A stretch of 64,000 nt of DNA from Acanthosoma haemorrhoidale (taxonomy: Eukaryota; Arthropoda; Insecta; Hemiptera; Acanthosomatidae), in the NCBI GenBank assembly GCA_930367205.1, contig OV884011.1, positions 144,767,937 through 144,831,936 of the forward strand, given 5' to 3'. A program made the translations under genes and the position numbers. The notes under the pieces are model-generated. The model did not search any database. It had not been told where the DNA came from and was given only the letters and a program-made list of their open reading frames with translations. Within the stretch, counting starts at the first letter, position 1; every line of letters starts with the position of its first letter. Of this stretch, positions 37,208-52,090 are shown one piece after another.

Positions 37208-40200
37208 GTCTGTGTTGCATGGATTAATTTTTTATTAATATCCTGTGTCCAGCACCTGGTCCACTATCATGACTATGTCATGGTTTTGAGTATAACCTGG
37301 ATGAAGTCATGCTGACTAGCCAGAACCAACCGAGACATTGAAAATTCAACATTTCTTTAGACCACAAAGGATCAAAAGCCGAAAGAAAGATTTTTCTTTC
37401 AAAACCCCGGCCCGGTCTACAATAGGGAGAAACAATGCGCCGAAACTAAACATCCGAACTAGCGACTGAATCAAATTAGAAGATAAGAAACATCAAGGCT
37501 ATAAATCCGACAGCTGAAATTCTCCGTAAATAGGAAAATTTGTAATATTATCGCATATCAAGCCTGTTAGAAGTAAGATAATCTGTAAGCTTGTATTTAT
37601 TGTATGACTGTGTGAATGCATTTATTTGTTATTAATATCCTGTGCCCAGGTTTTGGTCCGCCATCATGACTGCATCCAGGTTTCGAGTACAATCTGGATA
37701 AAGTCATGCTGACTAGCCAGAAACAGCTGAGACATCAATTATTCAACATTTTCTGAAACACCGATGGATCAACAGTCCAAAGAAAAATTCTTCTTTCAGA
37801 ACCCCGGCCTAGTCTAGAGGAGGGCAGAACGATGCACCGAAAGTAAAAGGCCGAACTACCGACTAAATCAAATTAGAAGAAAAGAAACACCAAGGCTATA
37901 ATGCCGACAGCTGAGATTCTCTGTAAATAAGAAAATTTGTAATAGTATAGCTTTTCACGACTTTTTGAAGTAACAGGCTTTGTAAGCTTGTCTTTAAACC
38001 ATGAGTTAACCGTGTTGCATGCATTTATGTGTTATTTATATCCTGTGCTCAGGTCCTGGCACATTTCCAGGTTCTGGTCCGCCATCATGACTGCATCCAG
38101 GTTTTGAGTACAATCTAGATGAAGTCATGATGACTAACCAGAACCAACTGAGACATCGAAGATTCAACATTCCCTGAGAACCTAATGGATCAAAAGCCCT
38201 AGAAAAGTATATCCAAGGCTGCAAAGGTAACAGTTGGGATTTCCTTTAAATAAGATAGTTTTTATAGTAGTCATGATGTTCTTTGCAGGTCTTGTAGATG
38301 TAAGAGAATTTCTTAGCTTGTCTTTAACGTGTAATTTTACAGTTCTGCATGAATTTATTCGTGTTTTAGCGGCATATCCCGTGCTTTTTAAGTCTGTTAG
38401 AAGTATGAGAATTTGCCTTGGATGCCATTCATTTTTAGAGGTCTTTTTTCGTTTTTAATATTTAGCCTTTTGTAGTTACACGGGTAAATGGATTTCTTCT
38501 ACTATCTGTGCTTAATTTCACCCTTAGGATAAATAGTTGAGGTGTGAAATATCGTTAAAACTCTCAAACCGGTTAAATAATCAGTTTCGAAGCACTGTGA
38601 ATGTGATAAAAGTCAATTCATGAAAACGAAATATTTAAAAATGTTTTTCTGAAACACCAAAATTATGAAAATGTTCGTAAATATGTGGTAAATAATGGTA
38701 GATATATTTAAACCAAAAAAAATTAATTATTGTAATCCAAAATATTCCAGATGTTTATCTGGACACTCTAGTCTAGACGTCTGACCTTGCAATTTTTTCA
38801 AGAGAGTTGTATATCTGCATATTTTTAGACCTCAATCGTTTTTAATTATACAATTATAGATTCTCAATAGCTTTATTCTATTTCCTGTAGCTTGGCTACA
38901 TTTTATACATGTTATAATAAAAAAATAGCCATAGTAAAGACCTCAATCGTCCCGTATTCATGTACTAGTTGGGACAGGTTGTGTGGTGGTCTTAGTTACG
39001 GTCCGCAAATATAGATGCCCAAACGCTTTTACGCCACATTCCCAGTGTAAAGTGTGTCTTCTCTAGTTATAGTATTCATTATCGGAGCGGCGTGTTGTGC
39101 AGATAAGTTCGGTTAGTTGAACATAAGAATCCAAATGCATTGCGTATGACTGTGTGACTTACTACTTGCCTATTTACGGTGTGAAAATCGGTTTCCATTC
39201 AATGTCGCTACATCTTATCAGGTATGTGAACATATTTATTTGGGTATTTCTAGTCTAGGTTTACAAAGTGAAATTAAATATGTGAGTTTTAACATGGATC
39301 ATGCTAAAAGGTGTGTGTTGGAAATATGCTTACTCTCCATGTATGGTTGACAATTGCTGTAAATATGCAAATGTAATATATTAGTGATTTTCGCAGATGC
39401 ATCTCTTCAGTTAACGGTGTGCGGTTATTTTTATTTTAAAAGTATATGAGCGGTTTTTTTTTTTTGTTTGAATATATTAAAATAGTTTACTAATTCATAC
39501 TAACTTTAAAATTCACGTAGCAATAATTTGTCGACTAAAAAAAAAATTGAGCAAATATTTGCTTATCTGCCTTCGAATCACAAGTATTAATAATTTGTTC
39601 GTTATTTACAATTTTAAAACGTGTAGAATGTGGTCCATGGAAGTTTGCAAATGAAATTCATATTATTACTTATTTGTATTCAAGATAATATTTGTCTAAA
39701 ACTGCTGGAACAAAGAAGGGAATATTTACATTCCAGGAGGGGATCTGTTGTATGATTAGCAGCAAAGCAGGCATTTTTTTAAAATTTCTGATTCCTGCTA
39801 TGTCAAAATGTAATTAGTTTTCTTTGGTTTCCCTAGATAACCTTCATTTAGGAAACTCTTCAAATGATTGCTCCTAAACGTTGTATCCAATGTCTTGGCT
39901 ATAGTATAATCCATGTTATTCTTGGCATGGTGGTGAATTTATTTTGGAGACTACCATAGTAGTTTCCTAAGTTGGTTTCTCCGGTGTCTATATTGGTCTG
40001 TTCTGTACACGGTTTTTGTCTTGTTGCGAGAAAATTCGATATTCTCTTCCATATGTAAACCGTATTTCTTTTAAGTGTGTTATTATTCGGAAAGGTTTAT
40101 GTTTGTTATATTTTGTGGGATATATTGATTTAGCCATATGGGCTATCGGTTATTTTTTCTAACATGAGTAACTAGCCTCCTAGTTTTTGTTGGGTTTTCC

Positions 40201-40928
40201 TGCCTGGCTTGTGTTTTATTGCTTTCTCATAGCGAGATGTTTCCCGAGAATAATGGCCTCAGGTATGTTAGGGATCTTTCACTTATAGCCCGACCGAGGT
40301 ACAAAGACGACCCCAAACATTTTTCTTATTTTGTACACACCATTGTTACTAGTTGGTTTATAGGAACAGGTGTTCCCAAGATTATTTTTTGCACTAAAAT
40401 AAATAATTAACTATAAGGAAACTGATACAGTTACTGTAGATTAGCTTTATCGGAGTGAAGGTGTGGGGTCAATTATATTAGGATCTACAAGTATAGATAT
40501 AGGGATAACCAGAATTTAGCATAAATCGATTTAAATAATACCATTTAGGTTGGCTAACGCCCCTTTATAATAAATATCATAACTCACCAGTTTAATTGTA
40601 AATCCAGGATTTTAGTACAATCTTGATGAAGTCATGATGACTAACAAGAACCAGCTGAGAGATGGAAGATTCAAAATTTCCAAGACCTCAATAGATCAAC
40701 CGCCCAAAGGAATATTCTTCTTTCAGAACTCCGACCCTGTCTAGAGGAGGCAAATCGACGCACTGAAAGAAAACGGCCAAACTAGCGACTAAAGCAAATA
40801 AGAAGAAATGCAGCACCAAGACATTAATGCCGACAGCTGAAATTCTCCGTAAATATGAAAATGTGTAATACTATAGTATATCAAGCCTGTAAGAAGTAAG
40901 ATACTTTGTTAGCTTGTATCAATCAAAT
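37208..40928. repeat. Tandem unit 11 (3,721 bp)
   Basis: Complete copy. Alleles: 24T, 232G, 261G, 265C, 455C, 502C, 1074C, 1268G, 1588T, T12-G-T3, 3198A, 3616A. The 24T/232G combination is shared with units 13, 14 and 15. Confidence 0.98.
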
Positions 40929-43900
40929 GTCTGTGTTGCATGGATTAATTTTTTATTAATATCCTGTGTCCAGCACCTGGTCCACTATCATGACTATGTC
41001 ATGGTTTTGAGTATAACCTGGATGAAGTCATGCTGACTAGCCAGAACCAACCGAGACATTGAAAATTCAACATTTCTTTAGACCACAAAGGATCAAAAGC
41101 CGAAAGAAAGATTTTTCTTTCAAAACCCCGGCCCGGTCTACAATAGGGAGAAACAATGCACCGAAACTAAACATCCGAACTAGCGACTAAATGAAATTAG
41201 AAGATAAGAAACATCAAGGCTATAAATCCGACAGCTGAAATTCTCCGTAAATAGGAAAATTTGTAATATTATCGCATATCAAGCCTGTTAGAAGTAAGAT
41301 AATCTGTAAGCTTGTATTTATTGTATGACTGTGTGAATGCATTTATTTGTTATTAATATCCTGTGCCCAGGTTTTGGTCCGCCATCATGACTGCATCCAG
41401 GTTTCGAGTACAATCTGGATAAAGTCATGCTGACTAGCCAGAAACAGCTGAGACATCAATTATTCAACATTTTCTGAAACACCGATGGATCAACAGTCCA
41501 AAGAAAAATTCTTCTTTCAGAACCCCGGCCTAGTCTAGAGGAGGGCAGAACGATGCACCGAAAGTAAAAGGCCGAACTACCGACTAAATCAAATTAGAAG
41601 AAAAGAAACACCAAGGCTATAATGCCGACAGCTGAGATTCTCTGTAAATAAGAAAATTTGTAATAGTATAGCTTTTCACGACTTTTTGAAGTAACAGGCT
41701 TTGTAAGCTTGTCTTTAAACCATGAGTTAACCGTGTTGCATGCATTTATGTGTTATTTATATCCTGTGCTCAGGTCCTGGCACATTTCCAGGTTCTGGTC
41801 CGCCATCATGACTGCATCCAGGTTTTGAGTACAATCTAGATGAAGTCATGATGACTAACCAGAACCAACTGAGACATCGAAGATTCAACATTCCCTGAGA
41901 ACCTAATGGATCAAAAGCCCTAGAAAAGTATATCCAAGGCTGCAAAGGTAACAGTTGGGATTTCCTTTAAATAAGATAGTTTTTATAGTAGTCATGATGT
42001 TCTTTGCAGGTCTTGTAGATGTAAGAGAATTTCTTAGCTTGTCTTTAACGTGTAATTTTACAGTTCTGCATGAATTTATTCGTGTTTTAGCGGCATATCC
42101 CGTGCTTTTTAAGTCTGTTAGAAGTATGAGAATTTGCCTTGGATGCCATTCATTTTTAGAGGTCTTTTTTCGTTTTTAATATTTAGCCTTTTGTAGTTAC
42201 ACGGGTAAATGGATTTCTTCTACTATCTGTGCTTAATTTCACCCTTAGGATAAATAGTTGAGGTGTGAAATATCGTTAAAACTCTCAAACCGGTTAAATA
42301 ATCAGTTTCGAAGCACTGTGAATGTGATAAAAGTCAATTCATGAAAACGAAATATTTAAAAATGTTTTTCTGAAACACCAAAATTATGAAAATGTTCGTA
42401 AATATGTGGTAAATAATGGTAGATATATTTAAACCAAAAAAAATTAATTATTGTAATCCAAAATATTCCAGATGTTTATCTGGACACTCTAGTCTAGACG
42501 TCTGACCTTGCAATTTTTTCAAGAGAGTTGTATATCTGCATATTTTTAGACCTCAATCGTTTTTAATTATACAATTATAGATTCTCAATAGCTTTATTCT
42601 ATTTCCTGTAGCTTGGCTACATTTTATACATGTTATAATAAAAAAATAGCCATAGTAAAGACCTCAATCGTCCCGTATTCATGTACTAGTTGGGACAGGT
42701 TGTGTGGTGGTCTTAGTTACGGTCCGCAAATATAGATGCCCAAACGCTTTTACGCCACATTCCCAGTGTAAAGTGTGTCTTCTCTAGTTATAGTATTCAT
42801 TATCGGAGCGGCGTGTTGTGCAGATAAGTTCGGTTAGTTGAACATAAGAATCCAAATGCATTGCGTATGACTGTGTGACTTACTACTTGCCTATTTACGG
42901 TGTGAAAATCGGTTTCCATTCAATGTCGCTACATCTTATCAGGTATGTGAACATATTTATTTGGGTATTTCTAGTCTAGGTTTACAAAGTGAAATTAAAT
43001 ATGTGAGTTTTAACATGGATCATGCTAAAAGGTGTATGTTGGAAATATGCTTACTCTCCATGTATGGTTGACAATTGCTGTAAATATGCAAATGTAATAT
43101 ATTAGTGATTTTCGCAGATGCATCTCTTCAGTTAACGGTGTGCGGTTATTTTTATTTTAAAAGTATATGAGCGGTTTTTTTTTTTTGTTTGAATATATTA
43201 AAATAGTTTACTAATTCATACTAACTTTAAAATTCACGTAGCAATAATTTGTCGACTAAAAAAAAAATTGAGCAAATATTTGCTTATCTGCCTTCGAATC
43301 ACAAGTATTAATAATTTGTTCGTTATTTACAATTTTAAAACGTGTAGAATGTGGTCCATGGAAGTTTGCAAATGAAATTCATATTATTACTTATTTGTAT
43401 TCAAGATAATATTTGTCTAAAACTGCTGGAACAAAGAAGGGAATATTTACATTCCAGGAGGGGATCTGTTGTATGATTAGCAGCAAAGCAGGCATTTTTT
43501 TAAAATTTCTGATTCCTGCTATGTCAAAATGTAATTAGTTTTCTTTGGTTTCCCTAGATAACCTTCATTTAGGAAACTCTTCAAATGATTGCTCCTAAAC
43601 GTTGTATCCAATGTCTTGGCTATAGTATAATCCATGTTATTCTTGGCATGGTGGTGAATTTATTTTGGAGACTACCATAGTAGTTTCCTAAGTTGGTTTC
43701 TCCGGTGTCTATATTGGTCTGTTCTGTACACGGTTTTTGTCTTGTTGCGAGAAAATTCGATATTCTCTTCCATATGTAAACCGTATTTCTTTTAAGTGTG
43801 TTATTATTCGGAAAGGTTTATGTTTGTTATATTTTGTGGGATATATTGATTTAGCCATATGGGCTATCGGTTATTTTTTCTAACATGAGTAACTAGCCTC

Positions 43901-44649
43901 CTAGTTTTTGTTGGGTTTTCCTGCCTGGCTTGTGTTTTATTGCTTTCTCATAGCGAGATGTTTCCCGAGAATAATGGCCTCAGGTATGTTAGGGATCTTT
44001 CACTTATAGCCCGACCGAGGTACAAAGACGACCCCAAACATTTTTCTTATTTTGTACACACCATTGTTACTAGTTGGTTTATAGGAACAGGTGTTCCCAA
44101 GATTATTTTTTGCACTAAAATAAATAATTAACTATAAGGAAACTGATACAGTTACTGTAGATTAGCTTTATCGGAGTGAAGGTGTGGGGTCAATTATATT
44201 AGGATCTACAAGTATAGATATAGGGATAACCAGAATTTAGCATAAATCGATTTAAATAATACCATTTAGGTTGGCTAACGCCCCTTTATAATAAATATCA
44301 TAACTCACCAGTTTAATTGTAAATCCAGGATTTTAGTACAATCTTGATGAAGTCATGATGACTAACAAGAACCAGCTGAGAGATGGAAGATTCAAAATTT
44401 CCAAGACCTCAATAGATCAACCGCCCAAAGGAATATTCTTCTTTCAGAACTCCGACCCTGTCTAGAGGAGGCAAATCGACGCACTGAAAGAAAACGGCCA
44501 AACTAGCGACTAAAGCAAATAAGAAGAAATGCAGCACCAAGACTTTAATGCCGACAGCTGAAATTCTCCGTAAATATGAAAATGTGTAATACTATAGTAT
44601 ATCAAGCCTGTAAGAAGTAAGATACTTTGTTAGCTTGTATCAATCAAAT
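40929..44649. repeat. Tandem unit 12 (3,721 bp)
   Basis: Complete copy. Alleles: 24T, 232A, 261A, 265G, 455C, 502C, 1074C, 1268G, 1588T, T12-G-T3, 3198A, 3616T; private 2108A. It lies between units 11 and 13, which share a different 5' haplotype with each other. Confidence 0.98.
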
Positions 44650-47600
44650 GTCTGTGTTGCATGGATTAATTTTTTATTAATATCCTGTGTCCAGCACCTG
44701 GTCCACTATCATGACTATGTCATGGTTTTGAGTATAACCTGGATGAAGTCATGCTGACTAGCCAGAACCAACCGAGACATTGAAAATTCAACATTTCTTT
44801 AGACCACAAAGGATCAAAAGCCGAAAGAAAGATTTTTCTTTCAAAACCCCGGCCCGGTCTACAATAGGGAGAAACAATGCGCCGAAACTAAACATCCGAA
44901 CTAGCGACTGAATCAAATTAGAAGATAAGAAACATCAAGGCTATAAATCCGACAGCTGAAATTCTCCGTAAATAGGAAAATTTGTAATATTATCGCATAT
45001 CAAGCCTGTTAGAAGTAAGATAATCTGTAAGCTTGTATTTATTGTATGACTGTGTGAATGCATTTATTTGTTATTAATATCCTGTGCCCAGGTTTTGGTC
45101 CGCCATCATGACTGCATCCAGGTTTCGAGTACAATCTGGATAAAGTCATGCTGACTAGCCAGAAACAGCTGAGACATCAATTATTCAACATTTTCTGAAA
45201 CACCGATGGATCAACAGTCCAAAGAAAAATTCTTCTTTCAGAACCCCGGCCTAGTCTAGAGGAGGGCAGAACGATGCACCGAAAGTAAAAGGCCGAACTA
45301 CCGACTAAATCAAATTAGAAGAAAAGAAACACCAAGGCTATAATGCCGACAGCTGAGATTCTCTGTAAATAAGAAAATTTGTAATAGTATAGCTTTTCAC
45401 GACTTTTTGAAGTAACAGGCTTTGTAAGCTTGTCTTTAAACCATGAGTTAACCGTGTTGCATGCATTTATGTGTTATTTATATCCTGTGCTCAGGTCCTG
45501 GCACATTTCCAGGTTCTGGTCCGCCATCATGACTGCATCCAGGTTTTGAGTACAATCTAGATGAAGTCATGATGACTAACCAGAACCAACTGAGACATCG
45601 AAGATTCAACATTCCCTGAGAACCTAATGGATCAAAAGCCCTAGAAAAGTATATCCAAGGCTGCAAAGGTAACAGTTGGGATTTCCTTTAAATAAGATAG
45701 TTTTTATAGTAGTCATGATGTTCTTTGCAGGTCTTGTAGATGTAAGAGAATTTCTTAGCTTGTCTTTAACGTGTAATTTTACAGTTCTGCATGAATTTAT
45801 TCGTGTTTTAGCGGCATATCCCGTGCTTTTTAAGTCTGTTAGAAGTATGAGAATTTGCCTTGGATGCCATTCATTTTTAGAGGTCTTTTTTCGTTTTTAA
45901 TATTTAGCCTTTTGTAGTTACACGGGTAAATGGATTTCTTCTACTATCTGTGCTTAATTTCACCCTTAGGATAAATAGTTGAGGTGTGAAATATCGTTAA
46001 AACTCTCAAACCGGTTAAATAATCAGTTTCGAAGCACTGTGAATGTGATAAAAGTCAATTCATGAAAACGAAATATTTAAAAATGTTTTTCTGAAACACC
46101 AAAATTATGAAAATGTTCGTAAATATGTGGTAAATAATGGTAGATATATTTAAACCAAAAAAAATTAATTATTGTAATCCAAAATATTCCAGATGTTTAT
46201 CTGGACACTCTAGTCTAGACGTCTGACCTTGCAATTGTTTCAAGAGAGTTGTATATCTGCATATTTTTAGACCTCAATCGTTTTTAATTATACAATTATA
46301 GATTCTCAATAGCTTTATTCTATTTCCTGTAGCTTGGCTACATTTTATACATGTTATAATAAAAAAATAGCCATAGTAAAGACCTCAATCGTCCCGTATT
46401 CATGTACTAGTTGGGACAGGTTGTGTGGTGGTCTTAGTTACGGTCCGCAAATATAGATGCCCAAACGCTTTTACGCCACATTCCCAGTGTAAAGTGTGTC
46501 TTCTCTAGTTATAGTATTCATTATCGGAGCGGCGTGTTGTGCAGATAAGTTCGGTTAGTTGAACATAAGAATCCAAATGCATTGCGTATGACTGTGTGAC
46601 TTACTACTTGCCTATTTACGGTGTGAAAATCGGTTTCCATTCAATGTCGCTACATCTTATCAGGTATGTGAACATATTTATTTGGGTATTTCTAGTCTAG
46701 GTTTACAAAGTGAAATTAAATATGTGAGTTTTAACATGGATCATGCTAAAAGGTGTGTGTTGGAAATATGCTTACTCTCCATGTATGGTTGACAATTGCT
46801 GTAAATATGCAAATGTAATATATTAGTGATTTTCGCAGATGCATCTCTTCAGTTAACGGTGTGCGGTTATTTTTATTTTAAAAGTATATGAGCGGTTTTT
46901 TTTTTTGTTTGAATATATTAAAATAGTTTACTAATTCATACTAACTTTAAAATTCACGTAGCAATAATTTGTCGACTAAAAAAAAAATTGAGCAAATATT
47001 TGCTTATCTGCCTTCGAATCACAAGTATTAATAATTTGTTCGTTATTTACAATTTTAAAACGTGTAGAATGTGGTCCATGGAAGTTTGCAAATGAAATTC
47101 ATATTATTACTTATTTGTATTCAAGATAATATTTGTCTAAAACTGCTGGAACAAAGAAGGGAATATTTACATTCCAGGAGGGGATCTGTTGTATGATTAG
47201 CAGCAAAGCAGGCATTTTTTTAAAATTTCTGATTCCTGCTATGTCAAAATGTAATTAGTTTTCTTTGGTTTCCCTAGATAACCTTCATTTAGGAAACTCT
47301 TCAAATGATTGCTCCTAAACGTTGTATCCAATGTCTTGGCTATAGTATAATCCATGTTATTCTTGGCATGGTGGTGAATTTATTTTGGAGACTACCATAG
47401 TAGTTTCCTAAGTTGGTTTCTCCGGTGTCTATATTGGTCTGTTCTGTACACGGTTTTTGTCTTGTTGCGAGAAAATTCGATATTCTCTTCCATATGTAAA
47501 CCGTATTTCTTTTAAGTGTGTTATTATTCGGAAAGGTTTATGTTTGTTATATTTTGTGGGATATATTGATTTAGCCATATGGGCTATCGGTTATTTTTTC

Positions 47601-48369
47601 TAACATGAGTAACTAGCCTCCTAGTTTTTGTTGGGTTTTCCTGCCTGGCTTGTGTTTTATTGCTTTCTCATAGCGAGATGTTTCCCGAGAATAATGGCCT
47701 CAGGTATGTTAGGGATCTTTCACTTATAGCCCGACCGAGGTACAAAGACGACCCCAAACATTTTTCTTATTTTGTACACACCATTGTTACTAGTTGGTTT
47801 ATAGGAACAGGTGTTCCCAAGATTATTTTTTGCACTAAAATAAATAATTAACTATAAGGAAACTGATACAGTTACTGTAGATTAGCTTTATCGGAGTGAA
47901 GGTGTGGGGTCAATTATATTAGGATCTACAAGTATAGATATAGGGATAACCAGAATTTAGCATAAATCGATTTAAATAATACCATTTAGGTTGGCTAACG
48001 CCCCTTTATAATAAATATCATAACTCACCAGTTTAATTGTAAATCCAGGATTTTAGTACAATCTTGATGAAGTCATGATGACTAACAAGAACCAGCTGAG
48101 AGATGGAAGATTCAAAATTTCCAAGACCTCAATAGATCAACCGCCCAAAGGAATATTCTTCTTTCAGAACTCCGACCCTGTCTAGAGGAGGCAAATCGAC
48201 GCACTGAAAGAAAACGGCCAAACTAGCGACTAAAGCAAATAAGAAGAAATGCAGCACCAAGACTTTAATGCCGACAGCTGAAATTCTCCGTAAATATGAA
48301 AATGTGTAATACTATAGTATATCAAGCCTGTAAGAAGTAAGATACTTTGTTAGCTTGTATCAATCAAAT
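44650..48369. repeat. Tandem unit 13 (3,720 bp)
   Basis: Complete copy with a T11-G-T3 tract. Alleles: 24T, 232G, 261G, 265C, 455C, 502C, 1074C, 1268G, 1588G, 3198A, 3616T. The 1588G allele is shared only with unit 4, about 33 kb away. Confidence 0.98.
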
Positions 48370-51300
48370 GTCTGTGTTGCATGGATTAATTTTTTATTAA
48401 TATCCTGTGTCCAGCACCTGGTCCACTATCATGACTATGTCATGGTTTTGAGTATAACCTGGATGAAGTCATGCTGACTAGCCAGAACCAACCGAGACAT
48501 TGAAAATTCAACATTTCTTTAGACCACAAAGGATCAAAAGCCGAAAGAAAGATTTTTCTTTCAAAACCCCGGCCCGGTCTACAATAGGGAGAAACAATGC
48601 GCCGAAACTAAACATCCGAACTAGCGACTGAATCAAATTAGAAGATAAGAAACATCAAGGCTATAAATCCGACAGCTGAAATTCTCCGTAAATAGGAAAA
48701 TTTGTAATATTATCGCATATCAAGCCTGTTAGAAGTAAGATAATCTGTAAGCTTGTATTTATTGTATGACTGTGTGAATGCATTTATTTGTTATTAATAT
48801 CCTGTGCCCAGGTTTTGGTCCGCCATCATGACTGCATCCAGGTTTCGAGTACAATCTGGATAAAGTCATGGTGACTAGCCAGAAACAGCTGAGACATCAA
48901 TTATTCAACATTTTCTGAAACACCGATGGATCAACAGTCCAAAGAAAAATTCTTCTTTCAGAACCCCGGCCTAGTCTAGAGGAGGGCAGAACGATGCACC
49001 GAAAGTAAAAGGCCGAACTACCGACTAAATCAAATTAGAAGAAAAGAAACACCAAGGCTATAATGCCGACAGCTGAGATTCTCTGTAAATAAGAAAATTT
49101 GTAATAGTATAGCTTTTCACGACTTTTTGAAGTAACAGGCTTTGTAAGCTTGTCTTTAAACCATGAGTTAACCGTGTTGCATGCATTTATGTGTTATTTA
49201 TATCCTGTGCTCAGGTCCTGGCACATTTCCAGGTTCTGGTCCGCCATCATGACTGCATCCAGGTTTTGAGTACAATCTAGATGAAGTCATGATGACTAAC
49301 CAGAACCAACTGAGACATCGAAGATTCAACATTCCCTGAGAACCTAATGGATCAAAAGCCCTAGAAAAGTATATCCAAGGCTGCAAAGGTAACAGTTGGG
49401 ATTTCCTTTAAATAAGATAGTTTTTATAGTAGTCATGATGTTCTTTGCAGGTCTTGTAGATGTAAGAGAATTTCTTAGCTTGTCTTTAACGTGTAATTTT
49501 ACAGTTCTGCATGAATTTATTCGTGTTTTAGCGGCATATCCCGTGCTTTTTAAGTCTGTTAGAAGTATGAGAATTTGCCTTGGATGCCATTCATTTTTAG
49601 AGGTCTTTTTTCGTTTTTAATATTTAGCCTTTTGTAGTTACACGGGTAAATGGATTTCTTCTACTATCTGTGCTTAATTTCACCCTTAGGATAAATAGTT
49701 GAGGTGTGAAATATCGTTAAAACTCTCAAACCGGTTAAATAATCAGTTTCGAAGCACTGTGAATGTGATAAAAGTCAATTCATGAAAACGAAATATTTAA
49801 AAATGTTTTTCTGAAACACCAAAATTATGAAAATGTTCGTAAATATGTGGTAAATAATGGTAGATATATTTAAACCAAAAAAAATTAATTATTGTAATCC
49901 AAAATATTCCAGATGTTTATCTGGACACTCTAGTCTAGACGTCTGACCTTGCAATTTTTTCAAGAGAGTTGTATATCTGCATATTTTTAGACCTCAATCG
50001 TTTTTAATTATACAATTATAGATTCTCAATAGCTTTATTCTATTTCCTGTAGCTTGGCTACATTTTATACATGTTATAATAAAAAAATAGCCATAGTAAA
50101 GACCTCAATCGTCCCGTATTCATGTACTAGTTGGGACAGGTTGTGTGGTGGTCTTAGTTACGGTCCGCAAATATAGATGCCCAAACGCTTTTACGCCACA
50201 TTCCCAGTGTAAAGTGTGTCTTCTCTAGTTATAGTATTCATTATCGGAGCGGCGTGTTGTGCAGATAAGTTCGGTTAGTTGAACATAAGAATCCAAATGC
50301 ATTGCGTATGACTGTGTGACTTACTACTTGCCTATTTACGGTGTGAAAATCGGTTTCCATTCAATGTCGCTACATCTTATCAGGTATGTGAACATATTTA
50401 TTTGGGTATTTCTAGTCTAGGTTTACAAAGTGAAATTAAATATGTGAGTTTTAACATGGATCATGCTAAAAGGTGTGTGTTGGAAATATGCTTACTCTCC
50501 ATGTATGGTTGACAATTGCTGTAAATATGCAAATGTAATATATTAGTGATTTTCGCAGATGCATCTCTTCAGTTAACGGTGTGCGGTTATTTTTATTTTA
50601 AAAGTATATGAGCGGTTTTTTTTTTTTGTTTGAATATATTAAAATAGTTTACTAATTCATACTAACTTTAAAATTCACGTAGCAATAATTTGTCGACTAA
50701 AAAAAAAATTGAGCAAATATTTGCTTATCTGCCTTCGAATCACAAGTATTAATAATTTGTTCGTTATTTACAATTTTAAAACGTGTAGAATGTGGTCCAT
50801 GGAAGTTTGCAAATGAAATTCATATTATTACTTATTTGTATTCAAGATAATATTTGTCTAAAACTGCTGGAACAAAGAAGGGAATATTTACATTCCAGGA
50901 GGGGATCTGTTGTATGATTAGCAGCAAAGCAGGCATTTTTTTAAAATTTCTGATTCCTGCTATGTCAAAATGTAATTAGTTTTCTTTGGTTTCCCTAGAT
51001 AACCTTCATTTAGGAAACTCTTCAAATGATTGCTCCTAAACGTTGTATCCAATGTCTTGGCTATAGTATAATCCATGTTATTCTTGGCATGGTGGTGAAT
51101 TTATTTTGGAGACTACCATAGTAGTTTCCTAAGTTGGTTTCTCCGGTGTCTATATTGGTCTGTTCTGTACACGGTTTTTGTCTTGTTGCGAGAAAATTCG
51201 ATATTCTCTTCCATATGTAAACCGTATTTCTTTTAAGTGTGTTATTATTCGGAAAGGTTTATGTTTGTTATATTTTGTGGGATATATTGATTTAGCCATA

Positions 51301-52090
51301 TGGGCTATCGGTTATTTTTTCTAACATGAGTAACTAGCCTCCTAGTTTTTGTTGGGTTTTCCTGCCTGGCTTGTGTTTTATTGCTTTCTCATAGCGAGAT
51401 GTTTCCCGAGAATAATGGCCTCAGGTATGTTAGGGATCTTTCACTTATAGCCCGACCGAGGTACAAAGACGACCCCAAACATTTTTCTTATTTTGTACAC
51501 ACCATTGTTACTAGTTGGTTTATAGGAACAGGTGTTCCCAAGATTATTTTTTGCACTAAAATAAATAATTAACTATAAGGAAACTGATACAGTTACTGTA
51601 GATTAGCTTTATCGGAGTGAAGGTGTGGGGTCAATTATATTAGGATCTACAAGTATAGATATAGGGATAACCAGAATTTAGCATAAATCGATTTAAATAA
51701 TACCATTTAGGTTGGCTAACGCCCCTTTATAATAAATATCATAACTCACCAGTTTAATTGTAAATCCAGGATTTTAGTACAATCTTGATGAAGTCATGAT
51801 GACTAACAAGAACCAGCTGAGAGATGGAAGATTCAAAATTTCCAAGACCTCAATAGATCAACCGCCCAAAGGAATATTCTTCTTTCAGAACTCCGACCCT
51901 GTCTAGAGGAGGCAAATCGACGCACTGAAAGAAAACGGCCAAACTAGCGACTAAAGCAAATAAGAAGAAATGCAGCACCAAGACTTTAATGCTGACAGCT
52001 GAAATTCTCCGTAAATATGAAAATGTGTAATACTATAGTATATCAAGCCTGTAAGAAGTAAGATACTTTGTTAGCTTGTATCAATCAAAT
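48370..52090. repeat. Tandem unit 14 (3,721 bp)
   Basis: Complete copy. Alleles: 24T, 232G, 261G, 265C, 455C, 502G, 1074C, 1268G, 1588T, T12-G-T3, 3198A, 3616T; private 3624T in sub-repeat D. Confidence 0.98.
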